A stretch of 64,000 bases of DNA from Bin80 sp965208025 (GCA_965208025.1 OZ242302.1:1674001-1738000), one strand, 5' to 3'. Counted from the first letter of the stretch, positions 1 through 9,678 are shown. The notes: generated by a model from the letters alone, not told the origin. Numbers and translations are program-made.

Positions 1-56
1 ACAACAGCAGGCAGATTCACTTTTAATTGTGTTCCAAGGGTTCATGTGTTGATTGG

Positions 57-854
57 TTAGGAAGTGGGAGATTCAGGTCCTTCGCTCGCGTTTTCTTGTC
101 GCCGTTGGGCTACTTCTAACCGATAACTCGGCAGATGAAGCTCTAAGACCACACAATGATGCACCAATCGGTCCACGGCGGCGGTTGCGTGCATTGGATC
201 ATAAAAGATGCTCTCCCATTGCGAGAAGGGCAGGTGGCTGGTCAGGAGCACGCTCTTGCGCTCATAGCACGCAGCCAAAAACTGGAACAGGGCTTCCATC
301 TCTTCCCGACTATGCTTCACATAACCCAGTCCATCAATGAGAATCCCATCAAAGCGTAGCAACTGCTGAATGAAGGGTTGGAGTCCTTGCTCCTGTTTTG
401 CACGAAGTAACGCGTCAACCAGCGCATCCGAGGGGTAAAAGATCAATCGCCGTCCCAGATAAATCAATTCTTGCCCCAGTGCGCACATCAGATGCGTCTT
501 TCCGCTCCCCGTAGGGCCCAGCACCAGCACATTCTCGTTCCGATCCAGAAAGCCACCTTCCAGTAGCCTGCGCAACTGATGATCCAGCTTCAACGGTAAC
601 CGCGTTCGCTCAAACGAAGCCAACGTTTTGGATAAGGGCAGCTGAGAAGCCCGTAGAGCGCGCTGAATACGGTTGTGAGTACGTGATTGCTGTTCCTGCT
701 CAATCAACGTCAGCAAAAAGTGCTCAAAACTCATAGATTCACGACGGGCAAGGTCTGCCGCTTCATGGAGCGCCATGCGAATGCCCGGCATCCGTAACGA
801 CCGGAGTCCACGTTCAATCCCTCGCTCCAAGTCCTTTGAGGATTTGTTGTTCAT
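57..854 (-). CDS. istB: IS21 helper ATPase IstB
   Basis: IstB is the AAA+ ATPase that assembles with the IstA transposase and selects target DNA for IS21-type transposition. The Walker A motif is GPTGSGKT. The Walker B region reads ILIDGLGYV, where most family members have two acidic residues (DDLGY); the second is replaced by Gly here. The ATG at 854 was chosen because it overlaps the istA stop as ATGA and gives the usual N-terminus; an upstream in-frame start would add eleven residues inside istA. At 265 aa the length is normal. The reading frame is intact, so the element could be functional unless the Walker B change matters. Confidence 0.9.
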   Translation of the reverse strand: MNNKSSKDLERGIERGLRSLRMPGIRMALHEAADLARRESMSFEHFLLTLIEQEQQSRTHNRIQRALRASQLPLSKTLASFERTRLPLKLDHQLRRLLEGGFLDRNENVLVLGPTGSGKTHLMCALGQELIYLGRRLIFYPSDALVDALLRAKQEQGLQPFIQQLLRFDGILIDGLGYVKHSREEMEALFQFLAACYERKSVLLTSHLPFSQWESIFYDPMHATAAVDRLVHHCVVLELHLPSYRLEVAQRRQENASEGPESPTS

Positions 855-2311
855 CTCAAACCCTCCGTCAAAAGCCCATCGTAACAACCCAGATCCACGG
901 TCGCTTCCGCATCTGGCGCCTGGAGATATGCTTCCACCGCTACAACCGTAATCGGATGCTGATCTGCAAGCAAATGTGCTAAGGCCGCCTCAACCCCTGA
1001 TTCACTCTCAGTTGCCGCCAGAAACAAGAACTTCAAATACACCTTGTCCGATTGAGGACTGCCCAGATTGGACGCTTGGAGACAGTCATACGCCCTACGG
1101 AAGGTCTGTGTGGGAAAAAGGTCTGCGCGGTAGCGATACCCTGCAAATGCACCCGGCTTTCGGATTAGACTCCGAATCACATGGCGGTAATGAATTGAAT
1201 GCGCTCCCTCTCCACAGAGACGCGGCATCTGCTCTTGAAGTCTATGCCGAGACCATACCTCGATTCGCTGAGCATACAAGCGAACCTCCACCCATTGTCC
1301 AATCAGCGTACTGGGAACCGAATAGTGATTCTTCTTCACCAGAATCGTGCTCCCCTTACTGACACGAACCCGCCGTCGTTCACAGGAATCCAGAGGACGG
1401 AGCGGTAATGCCTTGAAGAACGCTCGTTCCTCATTCAGTTTCGATTGCCGGTGCGCATTCAAGCGGGAGGTGAGTTTTCCCAAAAATCGCTCGTAGGCAT
1501 CTAAACTCTCAAAGTCACGGTCTCCGCGGAGCGTGAGCGCACTCTGCACCGCATTCTTGAGGCGGTGACGGCTTTGTTCTACCTTCCCATTCTCGTGTGG
1601 ACACCGGGGGTGCGTTCGACGAGGTTCTACCCCGTAGTGCACCATCAATGCCGTGTAGGATCCCGTAAATTCCTCCGAATCACCTCCTCCCCCGTTCTTG
1701 ACCGCACAACTCATGGAATCCGTTTGATGCGTCTGTGGGACTCCACCAAGTTCCGTCACCGCCTTTTCAAATCCTGCCGCCAATGCCACAAAACTCTCGG
1801 ACTCGCACACCATGACGGACTCCCAATTGGAGTACGTCAACACAAAATGGTACAACAAATGCCGGAATCGGACCCCACCAATCGTAATCTCCAACGAATT
1901 CATGTACGTAAAGTCCGATTGGGCACATTCCCCAGGGGAATACTCCTGCGCAAAGAACACTTCCTTCGGACGGTGCGCTTTCCATCCCTGTACCCGACGT
2001 TGAAACGTTCGCAGTTGCTTCGGCGAAAATTGATTTGGATACGTATCCATCAAGTATTCAAACAACGCTTTCGCTTCTAAGGTCGGATCCACCTCCAAAA
2101 ACCCTACACATTCCTTCCATACCCCCGCAAATACATCCACGCGTCGACTTGGCACAGGGGGCTTTTTCAGTTCGCTCGGGAACTTCCCCGAACGAAGATA
2201 CTTGCGTGCAGTCGACCCACTCATTGCCGCCTTCGCGGCGGCGGCTTTAACGGTCATCTTATTCTTGTGTCTAAATTGAAAAACATTTTCTACCTGTTGG
2301 TCTGTAATCAT
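851..2311 (-). CDS. istA: IS21 transposase IstA
   Basis: This is the DDE-type integrase/transposase of the IS21 element. The N-terminal part begins MITDQQVENVFQF and has a helix-turn-helix-like segment (AAAAKAAMSGSTARKYL). A central rve-fold catalytic region follows, with AQSDFTY, the QTDSMSC region and HENGKVEQS carrying the expected acidic positions. A basic C-terminal domain completes the protein. The start at 2311 is preferred because IstA proteins usually begin MITDQQ; the frame stays open to 2410, where GTG lies inside the terminal repeat. At 486 aa the length is typical. Translation of istB is probably coupled through the ATGA overlap. Confidence 0.9.
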   Translation of the reverse strand: MITDQQVENVFQFRHKNKMTVKAAAAKAAMSGSTARKYLRSGKFPSELKKPPVPSRRVDVFAGVWKECVGFLEVDPTLEAKALFEYLMDTYPNQFSPKQLRTFQRRVQGWKAHRPKEVFFAQEYSPGECAQSDFTYMNSLEITIGGVRFRHLLYHFVLTYSNWESVMVCESESFVALAAGFEKAVTELGGVPQTHQTDSMSCAVKNGGGGDSEEFTGSYTALMVHYGVEPRRTHPRCPHENGKVEQSRHRLKNAVQSALTLRGDRDFESLDAYERFLGKLTSRLNAHRQSKLNEERAFFKALPLRPLDSCERRRVRVSKGSTILVKKNHYSVPSTLIGQWVEVRLYAQRIEVWSRHRLQEQMPRLCGEGAHSIHYRHVIRSLIRKPGAFAGYRYRADLFPTQTFRRAYDCLQASNLGSPQSDKVYLKFLFLAATESESGVEAALAHLLADQHPITVVAVEAYLQAPDAEATVDLGCYDGLLTEGLR

Positions 2312-2393
2312 TTGCTTGAATCTGTGAATGAAATTCACTGATTCGCGCAAACTATCTTTAGGATTATCCCAAGATTTAATCACAGCAAAAACC

Positions 2394-2438
2394 GTAAAAA
2401 GTTTTGTCACTGGCAGTAAAAAGTTTTGTCGTTAGACA
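2394..2438 (-). repeat. IS21 istA-side terminal inverted region with two 15-bp repeats
   Basis: Two identical copies of gtaaaaagttttgtc lie at 2394-2408 and 2416-2430, a 22-bp period, followed by gttagaca ending at 2438. Read from the outside the element starts with TG, as IS21 ends do. The repeats are presumed transposase-binding sites. The same architecture, diverged, is found at 40859-40903. Confidence 0.8.
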
Positions 2439-2496
2439 CTCGGCTTCTGTGGTTTGAAGCGCCCAAATTCTGTTATGCAGGGGGTGGATGGCCGGT

Positions 2497-3608
2497 TTAC
2501 TGCACCATCCGCAGCATTTGGTCCACTAGGCTGAACATCAAATGACAGAGGACGTTCTCGTGCCCACGGACTCGGATATTGCGTCCACCGAACTCATCTT
2601 TGAGTCGCCCAAAGGCCCGCTCTACGGTCGAACGTTCCCGATAGCGAGCCCGCTCCGCAGGAATGAATCCGGCCGTCCGTTGCGCCTTTTGCTCGCGACG
2701 ATCCGCCGCTTTTTTCTTGCGTGGATTCGGATCAATGATCGGTACACGCCCCGATGTGCGACAATCTCCTTCGTGTCATAGGCGCTGTCCATGAGATCCT
2801 AACAGTTGTCCACCTGTTGCTGCGTCAAGTGCGCCAAGGGAAGGGCCGCCTGACTATCATGCAATGAGGCAGAGGGCACCAAACAGCTGATCGGACCCCC
2901 TCCGTCCGCCGTATCCATGTGTAGCTTATAGCCCGTCCATCGTTGCGTATGCCCCTTCGCGTTCCGCTTACATCCCACCGTACAATCCTTTGGTAACGCG
3001 TCCAGCATCTCGCCTAACTCCATCTTCAACTGCTGCTCCAAGCGACGAGGCACCTTGGGACGCTCCTCCCCCTTCTTCGGACGCCCCCGCTTGCGTTGCT
3101 TCACGGGCTTTGATGTATGCGCCTTTGGAGCCGGACGCTCCCGCGCTTGAATCGCCGTTGAATCCCGTGAAATATGCCCCACGAACTCCCCCGCGTACCC
3201 CTGTTTGATCAAAGCTTCATGGATCCGAGACCGTAACTTCGCCAACGCAAACTCCTGAAACGCACGAGAAAACGTGGGCGCACTCGGCACATCACACGAC
3301 CGAGACCAACCACAGAGGGACCGAAGCAAAACATCCGATAGAAGCCGCTCCCGCAATCCAGAGGTCGTCGGAATATTTAACGCCATCTTGGCCAAAAACG
3401 ACCGTGCAAGACAGACTCGGTGCGCACGCGGGCATCCCACCGAACGAAGCCGGGGACGAGGCAGATGATCCTCCACACACACCAACTCAAACAATAACAA
3501 CAACTTCCGGAATCGTTTGGGCAACACCCCATCGTTCTGCTCCACACATGGAAACAACTCCTGTGGACAGGAAATATAAAAACCGCGTATCTTCTTGGTA
3601 AGGGACAT
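2497..3608 (-). pseudogene. DDE transposase (IS4/IS5-like), broken by a stop and a frameshift
   Basis: The minus strand encodes a DDE_Tnp_1-type transposase. The N-terminal part (269 codons from 3608) includes ISRDSTAI with the first catalytic Asp and a basic GRPKKG linker. It ends at an in-frame TAG at 2799-2801, immediately before DLMDSAYDTKEIV, which carries the second Asp. About 50 bases further a one-base frameshift near 2744-2751 moves the frame; the rest continues as VPIIDPNPRKKKAADRRE and STVERAFGRLKDEFGGR (catalytic Glu) to a TAA at 2497. Two independent lesions mean the copy is dead. Possible imperfect terminal repeats around 2466-2485 and 3635-3660 share about three quarters of their bases, so the element edges are uncertain. 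It sits directly against the IS21 end. Confidence 0.85.
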
Positions 3609-3736
3609 GGGATTCTCCGGGGGTTGTTGGACTTGTAATTCTCCTAAAAATACAAAATTCGGAGAGCCCTGTCCCTTCGTTTGTGACCCAAAAAACGATA
3701 CCTCCCAGAGCAGATCAGCCCCCTAACACTCTTTAG

Positions 3737-4054
3737 TACCCCGATTCATCAATTAGCAAAATCTCTCAAAAAGTTATCCAATTGAGGAATTTTGAAAGAG
3801 GCTCTTATGATAATGATTATTTACTCCATTTAAACGCGTACCACGCCTGTCCGAGTGAGTCTGACTCATCCTTTGTACTATATAAAGTTGTCAGATGGAA
3901 GAAGGATTCCGACGATTTAATTATCCCAAAGGTTATTGAGGATATTGCACAGTACCCCGCACTTTCCGAACTCTGTCAATCCATCGTAGAATTAGTCAAA
4001 AAAGAGCGACTCCATCCCCAACTCGGAATTATCATAGATGAAGAAGATCTGTAG
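3737..4054 (+). CDS. hypothetical protein fragment
   Basis: A frame open from 3737 (after a TAG at 3734) runs to a stop at 4052-4054. The only candidate starts near its beginning are a TTG at 3782 and weaker alternatives, so it may be the 3' end of a gene whose front was removed by the neighbouring insertion sequences. The encoded polypeptide (about 90-105 aa) has a natural-looking composition, with a charged helix-prone stretch (SELCQSIVELVKKERL) and an acidic end (IIIDEEDL). I do not recognise a family. Coding status is moderately likely, function unknown. Confidence 0.35.
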   Translation, partial: YPDSSISKISQKVIQLRNFERGSYDNDYLLHLNAYHACPSESDSSFVLYKVVRWKKDSDDLIIPKVIEDIAQYPALSELCQSIVELVKKERLHPQLGIIIDEEDL

Positions 4055-4131
4055 AATAGTTTTTTCTCGTCACTGGACATTCTGCGTCGTTCCCCCTATA
4101 TCAATAGGTGAACTCTTCACGTTCTGAGGCC

Positions 4132-4172
4132 TCTCTCCGTCATCGCATTGACGATGAGAGTTTCTGTTTCTG
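4132..4172 (+). terminator. possible hairpin downstream of the 3.7-4.05 kb fragment
   Basis: TCATCG and CGATGA pair around a short loop, extended by CTC/GAG after a bulge, and a T-rich tract (tttctgtttctg) follows on the plus strand. It could end transcription of the upstream fragment. The stem is imperfect and the T-run broken. Confidence 0.3.
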
Positions 4173-4321
4173 AAATAGATTAGGATCGCCTGATTAACTG
4201 AATGGAATTCAGATTCGCCCCCATGAGAAACAACCTGCCGATCACGAAAACGACGGACCGTTCATCGGAAACGTAAATCAGGAATTCCGAGAATATTCGG
4301 AAAGCACCAACGCCAACATTT

Positions 4322-7300
4322 CTACTTGATCAAAACCATTGACTTTGCTCCAATCATCTTTCCATCTGCCTCCATTTGATAAATGTACTGTCCACTGCTG
4401 ATTCCGGATGCATCCCATTGAATCTGATGGGTACCTGAGGCATAGGGCTGATCTGTAACGGTAGCCACTTTCCGCCCCAGTAGATCAAAAACAGTCACAC
4501 GAATGTGGCTGTTGGTTGCAACTTTGAAGGAAATATTCGTAGATGGATTGAACGGATTCGGGTAATTTCCGTGAAGTTCAAATGCATCAGGTACTTCAGA
4601 TACATCCTGATCATGAGCAGTCAATACCTGATTTAAGTCCAGTGACCAGACTCCACGCCCGTGGGTTGCTACAACCACTTCACCATCAACAATCCGGATC
4701 CGCCACACGCTCACAGCAGGTAATCCATTATCTGCATACGCCCATGTTTTGCCATGATCAAGCGATTCAAAGATGCCCATGTCGGTTCCAACCCAGATGA
4801 TTCTTGGCTTCTCGGGAAATACCTCAACATCCCAGACTTGAGCATTCGGAAACCCGTTGGAACTTTCACAGTTCTCGCTCCCCGCAAATCCAGACAAATC
4901 AACCCATGTCCTGCCCATATCTTCTGTTCGCAGAAGTTTGGGCTCACACCAGACGGAGAAGGTGACGTACGCGGTACCCCGCGAGAAGGGATGCGTCGCC
5001 AATCCACTAATTTGCGCTATAGGTGCAAAGCTTGGCGCACTCACACGTTGAGGAGAAGGTGCGTAATTTACAGACTCCAATGGATAGATGGCATTCTCAA
5101 TGACATGAAGTCTTCCTCCAGATGTACCCTCTGGCGTGCGCAGATAATAACCTGCCCATACGACGGTACGGTCTGCCAAAGAAACGCGTACGATTCCACT
5201 TGAGCCAGTAAATGCTGGTTCCCAACTTGGATGTATGGCTTCCCATGTCCCCCCAAAATCAAGTGTACGAAGGGCCCCCCCTGATGGTGAAATAGAGTAG
5301 ACCGCATCACCAGATTCAGGTGTCCATCCAAGAGAGGTGACGAATTGACTATCCCAATTACCTATATTTCCGGCGGGTTCTAGGCCATTGGGGCCTCCAG
5401 TGAATGACCGCCAAACATTATTAAATTGGGATGAAACCATGATCGAATCAGCACCTTTCCATACGACATCAAATCCGTCACCCCACCGTATCAGCCTCCA
5501 ACCACGTCTACTGTTTGCCATATTAAATGAGGCATAAGTGCCATTGTCTTGCATACCTCCGAGATACATGGGAAAGCCCTGACGCTTGGTAGCATCATAA
5601 AATTGAGAGGTATTATAGCCAGGAGAAGAATCTCCTTCAATCCAGGTCTCCCCACCATCGCGGGAGTAGGCGACCCCACCATCATTGCCGTTCAAGAGAT
5701 AAAACTCGTTGGTATTCGCATCTACAGGTACAGCGACCAATGCATGATGATCAACATGCACATTGCCATTATCCCACGATTCCATGGAGTACTGTTCAGC
5801 CAAGATATCCAATTTTTGGAAGTCAATATCTAATTTCCCACGAGGAGGAGAATTCGGATTCCACTCAGCCGCTTCCTCATCTTCATTCAAAACTGGCCAC
5901 ATAAAATACATCAGACCTTTTCTGAACCCTCCATTACGTACTAATTCCTGCCGTGGAGATTCAGCATAATCATATTTTGAGATGAATATATATTCTCGAC
6001 TATGGTTTATAGCACTACCTTCGGTAAGGCGGGGAATAAGCGTCCATTCACCGTCGCGTGCTTGATCTCGGAAAGAGACCATTAATTGACGATTATTGTC
6101 GGTATCCCAGACCTGAAAGGGAACCTCAACGTAATCTTCGTAAATATATTCTGGAAAGGTAACCCCGGCCCCTCCATCACCTGTTGCTCCTGCATTTGGG
6201 GGAACCGTAAATCGGTATGCATTTTGAGTGAGCCCCGGGCCGAACCGAACCTCCACGGAGGTCATATCAGAGAGTTCAATATCGTGCACATCATCCATTG
6301 GATCATCGCTCAGGTACCCCAACGAAATGGTCCCACCAATTGCATTTGCACCAAAATTGATAAAATCTAGAAAACTGGCCGTAGAATTAAACCTGTTGAC
6401 ATTCCCGGCCGCAAGTGAGGTCGGTTGACGATTCCCGTCTACCCAGGCTTTGAAACGATCTACTCCGCCAATATAGACGGTATCAGGAGAAAACGGGTGA
6501 ACGAGAATAGTATTGTCGTACCATCCTTGATTTCCCAAGAAAGTGGTGAATTGAGGGGGGACATCATCTGAAAAATCAACAAATCTCCAGGATTCTCCAC
6601 CATCAAGGGAGCGATAAAGATCGGAGACAGGTGTTAGTTCAAGTCCTGCCGTTACCGATCGTGCCCCTGAACCTTCGGCAGATGCCCAGATCACATTGGG
6701 ATCGGATGATGAGATTGCGATTTCAATGCGCGCAGGAGGATACGGAAAAGCTGTCAGAGACTCCTCCCACGTTTTTCCTCCATCCTTGGAACGTAGAATC
6801 GCAGTTCCGTGCACGGTTGCGAACTGAATATTAAAATTGTCCGGATTCACTCGTAAATCCTGAACGCGATCACTCGCAGTGTAAATTTTAGAAAAAGATT
6901 GTCCACCATCCTCCGTTCGAAAAATCCCTGCATTCGTCACGACAACGACAAGATCGGGGTTGTCAGGGTGTACCGCCAATCGGTTGATAAACCGCCAGTC
7001 TGATTCTTCACTTAATGTCGTAGCAGGCAGATGGAACCAAGACTCACCTTTATCAATCGTCTTAAACATCCCAACTCCACCAGATGCATCAACATTAAAA
7101 AACCCTTCACCCGTCCCAAGGTACATCACATTCGGGTTGCTGCGAGATATATCTAGCGCGGTCGCTGCCAGAGTGGGTAAATCATCCGTGAGTGGAGTCC
7201 ATTCAACCGTCTCTTGCCCAAAGTCATCAATGAAACGATGACCTCGCCATACACCTCCCCCAACGGAGGCAACGAACCAAGTGTTTGATTGTGGATCCGA

Positions 7301-7681
7301 CGGATCCATCACCACAGCACGCGTCCTTCCACCAATCCGACCTGGCCCACGTTCAACCCAATCCAGTGTCACCGAATTACCCCCGCGCTTCGCATTGGCA
7401 CGCAATGCTTTTTGAAACTCTCGCCATGTGTGACCATGAGGGTAGGGATCATAGCCGACATCTAGCCCCTGAAGTGATGCAAAATGTTCCGCAAATTTGT
7501 CTGGATATCCATATGGATCTTTAAGATGTTGAGACTTTACAGAACGTTGATTCGGTTCCAGAAGGGAAGGTTCGGGAACCAGCAACACAATGGCGAGAAC
7601 TGTGGAGATCAGAAATAAGCTGCCAAGACTTAGAAATGAAATATCACGGATCAATTTGGGTTTAGAGTTGATAGTTGCCAT
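4322..7681 (-). CDS. T9SS-secreted Asp-box/VPS10-like beta-propeller protein
   Basis: This 1119-aa protein has an N-terminal hydrophobic segment (about residues 13-35), then many Asp-box (BNR/sortilin-like) repeats. These include SKDGGKTW, SLDGGESW, SRDGGETW, TLDFGGTW, TEDMGRTW and SLDHGKTW, the signature of multi-bladed propellers. A segment around residues 430-620 without Asp boxes (rich in DDVHDIELSD-like acidic sequence) is probably an inserted domain. The C-terminal 80 residues are a type IX secretion sorting domain: NYPNPFNPSTNISF, a beta-sandwich region with FDLLGRKVAT, and a terminal IYQMEADGKM..KSMVLIK. Export to the surface or medium through the T9SS is therefore expected, after the Sec signal. 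Substrate is unknown; such propellers bind or hydrolyse glycans or peptides. It stands alone, with no operon partner. Confidence 0.85.
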   Translation of the reverse strand: MATINSKPKLIRDISFLSLGSLFLISTVLAIVLLVPEPSLLEPNQRSVKSQHLKDPYGYPDKFAEHFASLQGLDVGYDPYPHGHTWREFQKALRANAKRGGNSVTLDWVERGPGRIGGRTRAVVMDPSDPQSNTWFVASVGGGVWRGHRFIDDFGQETVEWTPLTDDLPTLAATALDISRSNPNVMYLGTGEGFFNVDASGGVGMFKTIDKGESWFHLPATTLSEESDWRFINRLAVHPDNPDLVVVVTNAGIFRTEDGGQSFSKIYTASDRVQDLRVNPDNFNIQFATVHGTAILRSKDGGKTWEESLTAFPYPPARIEIAISSSDPNVIWASAEGSGARSVTAGLELTPVSDLYRSLDGGESWRFVDFSDDVPPQFTTFLGNQGWYDNTILVHPFSPDTVYIGGVDRFKAWVDGNRQPTSLAAGNVNRFNSTASFLDFINFGANAIGGTISLGYLSDDPMDDVHDIELSDMTSVEVRFGPGLTQNAYRFTVPPNAGATGDGGAGVTFPEYIYEDYVEVPFQVWDTDNNRQLMVSFRDQARDGEWTLIPRLTEGSAINHSREYIFISKYDYAESPRQELVRNGGFRKGLMYFMWPVLNEDEEAAEWNPNSPPRGKLDIDFQKLDILAEQYSMESWDNGNVHVDHHALVAVPVDANTNEFYLLNGNDGGVAYSRDGGETWIEGDSSPGYNTSQFYDATKRQGFPMYLGGMQDNGTYASFNMANSRRGWRLIRWGDGFDVVWKGADSIMVSSQFNNVWRSFTGGPNGLEPAGNIGNWDSQFVTSLGWTPESGDAVYSISPSGGALRTLDFGGTWEAIHPSWEPAFTGSSGIVRVSLADRTVVWAGYYLRTPEGTSGGRLHVIENAIYPLESVNYAPSPQRVSAPSFAPIAQISGLATHPFSRGTAYVTFSVWCEPKLLRTEDMGRTWVDLSGFAGSENCESSNGFPNAQVWDVEVFPEKPRIIWVGTDMGIFESLDHGKTWAYADNGLPAVSVWRIRIVDGEVVVATHGRGVWSLDLNQVLTAHDQDVSEVPDAFELHGNYPNPFNPSTNISFKVATNSHIRVTVFDLLGRKVATVTDQPYASGTHQIQWDASGISSGQYIYQMEADGKMIGAKSMVLIK

Positions 7682-8221
7682 GAACTTTCGGGTTGTTGAG
7701 TGAGAGGGTACGAATCTCCAGCACTACATTTAGAAAATGCCAAATTTATTAACAATTTACTTGGTGCATGTTTCTGATCTACTTCCGTAAACATACAAAA
7801 ACTTATACCCTTATGATGTGTCCTTGATCCTTGAGAACTCACAAGCGAATTACTCTTCAAACTAACCCAACTTATTGTAAAGGAGAACAATACGGTATTT
7901 TTGACTGGAATTGACGGTGCTGGATTATATAAGTGATCAAGATGATTCTTCATACATTATTCATAGACTGTCTGAAGTTAATGATCCATGAATAGTGATC
8001 AGGATCCAGAATCAACTGGGTTAGAGCGTCCCAAACTGAGCACAATTCTGTACAAGGGTTTACCAAAAAAATCACGAATGATGAGGTGAATATGAAGTAC
8101 TCGTCACTTCTCTGAGCGTACAAATGCATGATCCCATGCTCTCTCTCAATTTCAATGGTTGGGTGGCATCCACGCAATTGTACACGAGTAGATGGAATAC
8201 TGGCAATCTTAGAACCGTCAA
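7682..8221. other. 540-bp region with no well-supported gene
   Basis: This holds the upstream region of the propeller gene. A sequence TAAATTTG on the minus strand near 7741-7748 fits the Bacteroidota -7 element (TAnnTTTG) but no good TTTG lies at the expected distance. Short frames at 7651-7953 and 7950-8225 lack recognisable protein character, apart from the low-confidence frame listed next. Confidence 0.4.
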
Positions 8222-8225
8222 TCAC
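7950..8225 (-). CDS. uncertain small ORF overlapping the lipoprotein stop
   Basis: A GTG at 8225 overlaps the stop of the lipoprotein gene (GTGA), the kind of coupling used elsewhere in this operon. The first fifty residues (IDGSKIASIPSTRVQLRGC then HPTIEIEREHGIMHL) look protein-like, while the C-terminal half (rich in Trp, Cys and aromatic residues) does not. It could be a short gene, a decayed extension, or chance. No family recognised. Confidence 0.2.
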   Translation of the reverse strand: MIDGSKIASIPSTRVQLRGCHPTIEIEREHGIMHLYAQRSDEYFIFTSSFVIFLVNPCTELCSVWDALTQLILDPDHYSWIINFRQSMNNV

Positions 8226-8731
8226 GAATCCTGATCGAGAGCACGAACTCTGAAAGGAACAGAATCACCATTGAGTTTGAGCGTATAGTGCCCAGGCGCA
8301 AATCCCCCGTCCAACATCAGATAGACTCTATATGGACGACGCACCGAGGTACATATACGGGCATGAGGACGTCGCATCTGTAATGAAGCCGTGATGATAT
8401 GTCCTGTTCGTTTTTGATCAAATGTATGCAATTCCATACATCCATCGGGTAAGCTCCCCTTAACCAAAATCTCAACTAGAACCGTATCTTGTTCGTGGTG
8501 GACTACATCCGGCCGAATAATCACATCATTAAATGTGGCAGGGAAATAGTCAAATGTTGATGCATCTTCTGGTATTCGGAAGGTCATGGGTTGATGCCCA
8601 TCTGGAGGAAGTCCATCGTAACGATGTCCAAACCGCCTGTCTGGATCTACTTGAATCTCTGTACTAGGCCCGCTACAAGCAAACATGAATACGAGCGTCA
8701 CCACAAAAATGAGGGAAAGGCTCGGCCTCAT
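8222..8731 (-). CDS. predicted lipoprotein of unknown function
   Basis: The 169-aa product starts with a lipoprotein signal peptide: MRPSLSLIFVVTLVFMFAC, with the lipobox FMFAC, so Cys19 should be acylated and the mature protein anchored in a membrane. The remainder is mostly beta-strand in character with two further cysteines (DGCMELH and ARICTSV) that could form a disulfide; no catalytic motif is evident. Its ATG overlaps the rsfS stop as ATGA, so it is the third gene of the LytR_C-rsfS operon. Function not recognised. Confidence 0.75.
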   Translation of the reverse strand: MRPSLSLIFVVTLVFMFACSGPSTEIQVDPDRRFGHRYDGLPPDGHQPMTFRIPEDASTFDYFPATFNDVIIRPDVVHHEQDTVLVEILVKGSLPDGCMELHTFDQKRTGHIITASLQMRRPHARICTSVRRPYRVYLMLDGGFAPGHYTLKLNGDSVPFRVRALDQDS

Positions 8732-9165
8732 GAACTAAACATTCTAACAGGCCTATCATCAACCTGCTCAGTTGGTGCATCGCTCCATAATCTCTCTAAA
8801 TCATAAAAAGCTCGACGCTCTGGGGAAAAAATGTGAATCACTATGTCCACATAGTCCATCAATATCCACTGGCGATGCTCAGCTCCCTCAATGTGCCATG
8901 GAACTTCTCGAGAATGATCCTTGAGACGTCTCTCAACAGATTCAGCAATAGCCTTGACCTGGATGTCCGAAGTGCCTGTACACAGAATAAAGTAATCAGC
9001 AAGCCCACTGGTTTCCCGCATATCCATGATTACCACATCCGTAGCCTTCTTTTCCAGTACAGCAATCAATGCTTCCTGAGCACGAAGCTGAACTGGAACC
9101 GAACTGTTTTCTTTCTGCTTCGGTGATGAAGAAGTTGAGGATCTCGAGGATTCCGTGAAGGCCAT
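8728..9165 (-). CDS. rsfS: ribosomal silencing factor RsfS
   Basis: RsfS (Iojap/YbeB family, DUF143) binds ribosomal protein L14 and blocks subunit joining under starvation. The core domain spans roughly residues 28-135: ALIAVLEKKATDVVIMDM, then the conserved ADYFILCTGTSDIQVKAIAE and the WHIEGAEHRQWILMDYVDIVIHIF segment. The first 25 residues are a Ser/Thr-rich extension unlike the short E. coli protein. The start codon abuts the stop of the LytR_C gene and its own stop overlaps the next start, so these three genes are transcribed together. Confidence 0.93.
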   Translation of the reverse strand: MAFTESSRSSTSSSPKQKENSSVPVQLRAQEALIAVLEKKATDVVIMDMRETSGLADYFILCTGTSDIQVKAIAESVERRLKDHSREVPWHIEGAEHRQWILMDYVDIVIHIFSPERRAFYDLERLWSDAPTEQVDDRPVRMFSS

Positions 9166-9657
9166 CTATTCCCTGGTGTGAGATATGCCTTCAAGATCAT
9201 GGAAAGGTGGAATGATTCCATAATCTTTACCCAGAATGATTGAGACATCAAGATGAAACTCGCTACGCAGATCCTGATGAATTCGCTCAAACGGTAAACC
9301 CAACGATGCAGCCACCTCCTGAGCAATATCAACATTCCCGATCCGATCCACAATCATGGTTTGCTCAACGGTAAAGGTTTCATGATTCCCAACCCCAACC
9401 ACATCATATCCTTTAGACCGTAAATAGGAGCGCATTTGCTCCGCAATCCCACTGACTCCTACCCCATTACGCACTTCTACCTGATATATTTCAGAGGCGC
9501 TAGGGTATTCGGACTCCACAGAAGTTGCAACTTGATCGGAAAAGACGGCTTCCTGAACAAGAGGAACATTGACTAATAAAGAAACAGCCAAAACAGCAAC
9601 TACGAGGACTAATAATGCAACGAATACATCAAGTCCTAACACCTTTAATCGGTTCAT
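9166..9657 (-). CDS. LytR C-terminal-domain membrane protein
   Basis: The 163-aa protein has one N-terminal transmembrane segment (LDVFVALLVLVVAVLAVSLL, about residues 9-28). It is followed by a LytR_C domain (from YQVEVRNGVGVSGIAEQMRS to RSEFHLDVSIILGKDY), a small periplasmic fold found at the C-terminus of LytR-CpsA-Psr proteins and as a stand-alone protein in this phylum. The catalytic LCP domain is absent, so it is not itself a glycan ligase; a role in cell-wall or envelope assembly is inferred. The product is likely anchored in the inner membrane facing the periplasm. It is the first gene of the operon with rsfS. Confidence 0.85.
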   Translation of the reverse strand: MNRLKVLGLDVFVALLVLVVAVLAVSLLVNVPLVQEAVFSDQVATSVESEYPSASEIYQVEVRNGVGVSGIAEQMRSYLRSKGYDVVGVGNHETFTVEQTMIVDRIGNVDIAQEVAASLGLPFERIHQDLRSEFHLDVSIILGKDYGIIPPFHDLEGISHTRE

Positions 9658-9678
9658 AGGTGCTCCAACAATGGAGAA

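Larger units (their letters stand above)
1..2438 (-). mobile_element. IS21-family insertion sequence, left end outside window
   Basis: This element carries the istA and istB genes in the order and orientation typical of IS21, with the two reading frames overlapping by ATGA. The istA-side terminus is visible and ends at 2438: reading inward on the minus strand it starts TGTCTAAC, followed by two perfect 15-bp copies of GACAAAACTTTTTAC 22 bp apart, the multiple-terminal-repeat design of IS21 ends. The istB-side terminus lies left of base 1. The first 52 bases of the window match, without gaps and at about 75%, the IS-end remnant at 55472-55523, so they belong to the subterminal part of the element. 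Both genes are open, so the copy may be active. Confidence 0.85.

Noticed and set aside
7651..7953. 100-aa minus-strand frame upstream of the propeller gene
   Set aside because: Composition looks random and it covers the probable promoter region of the propeller gene.
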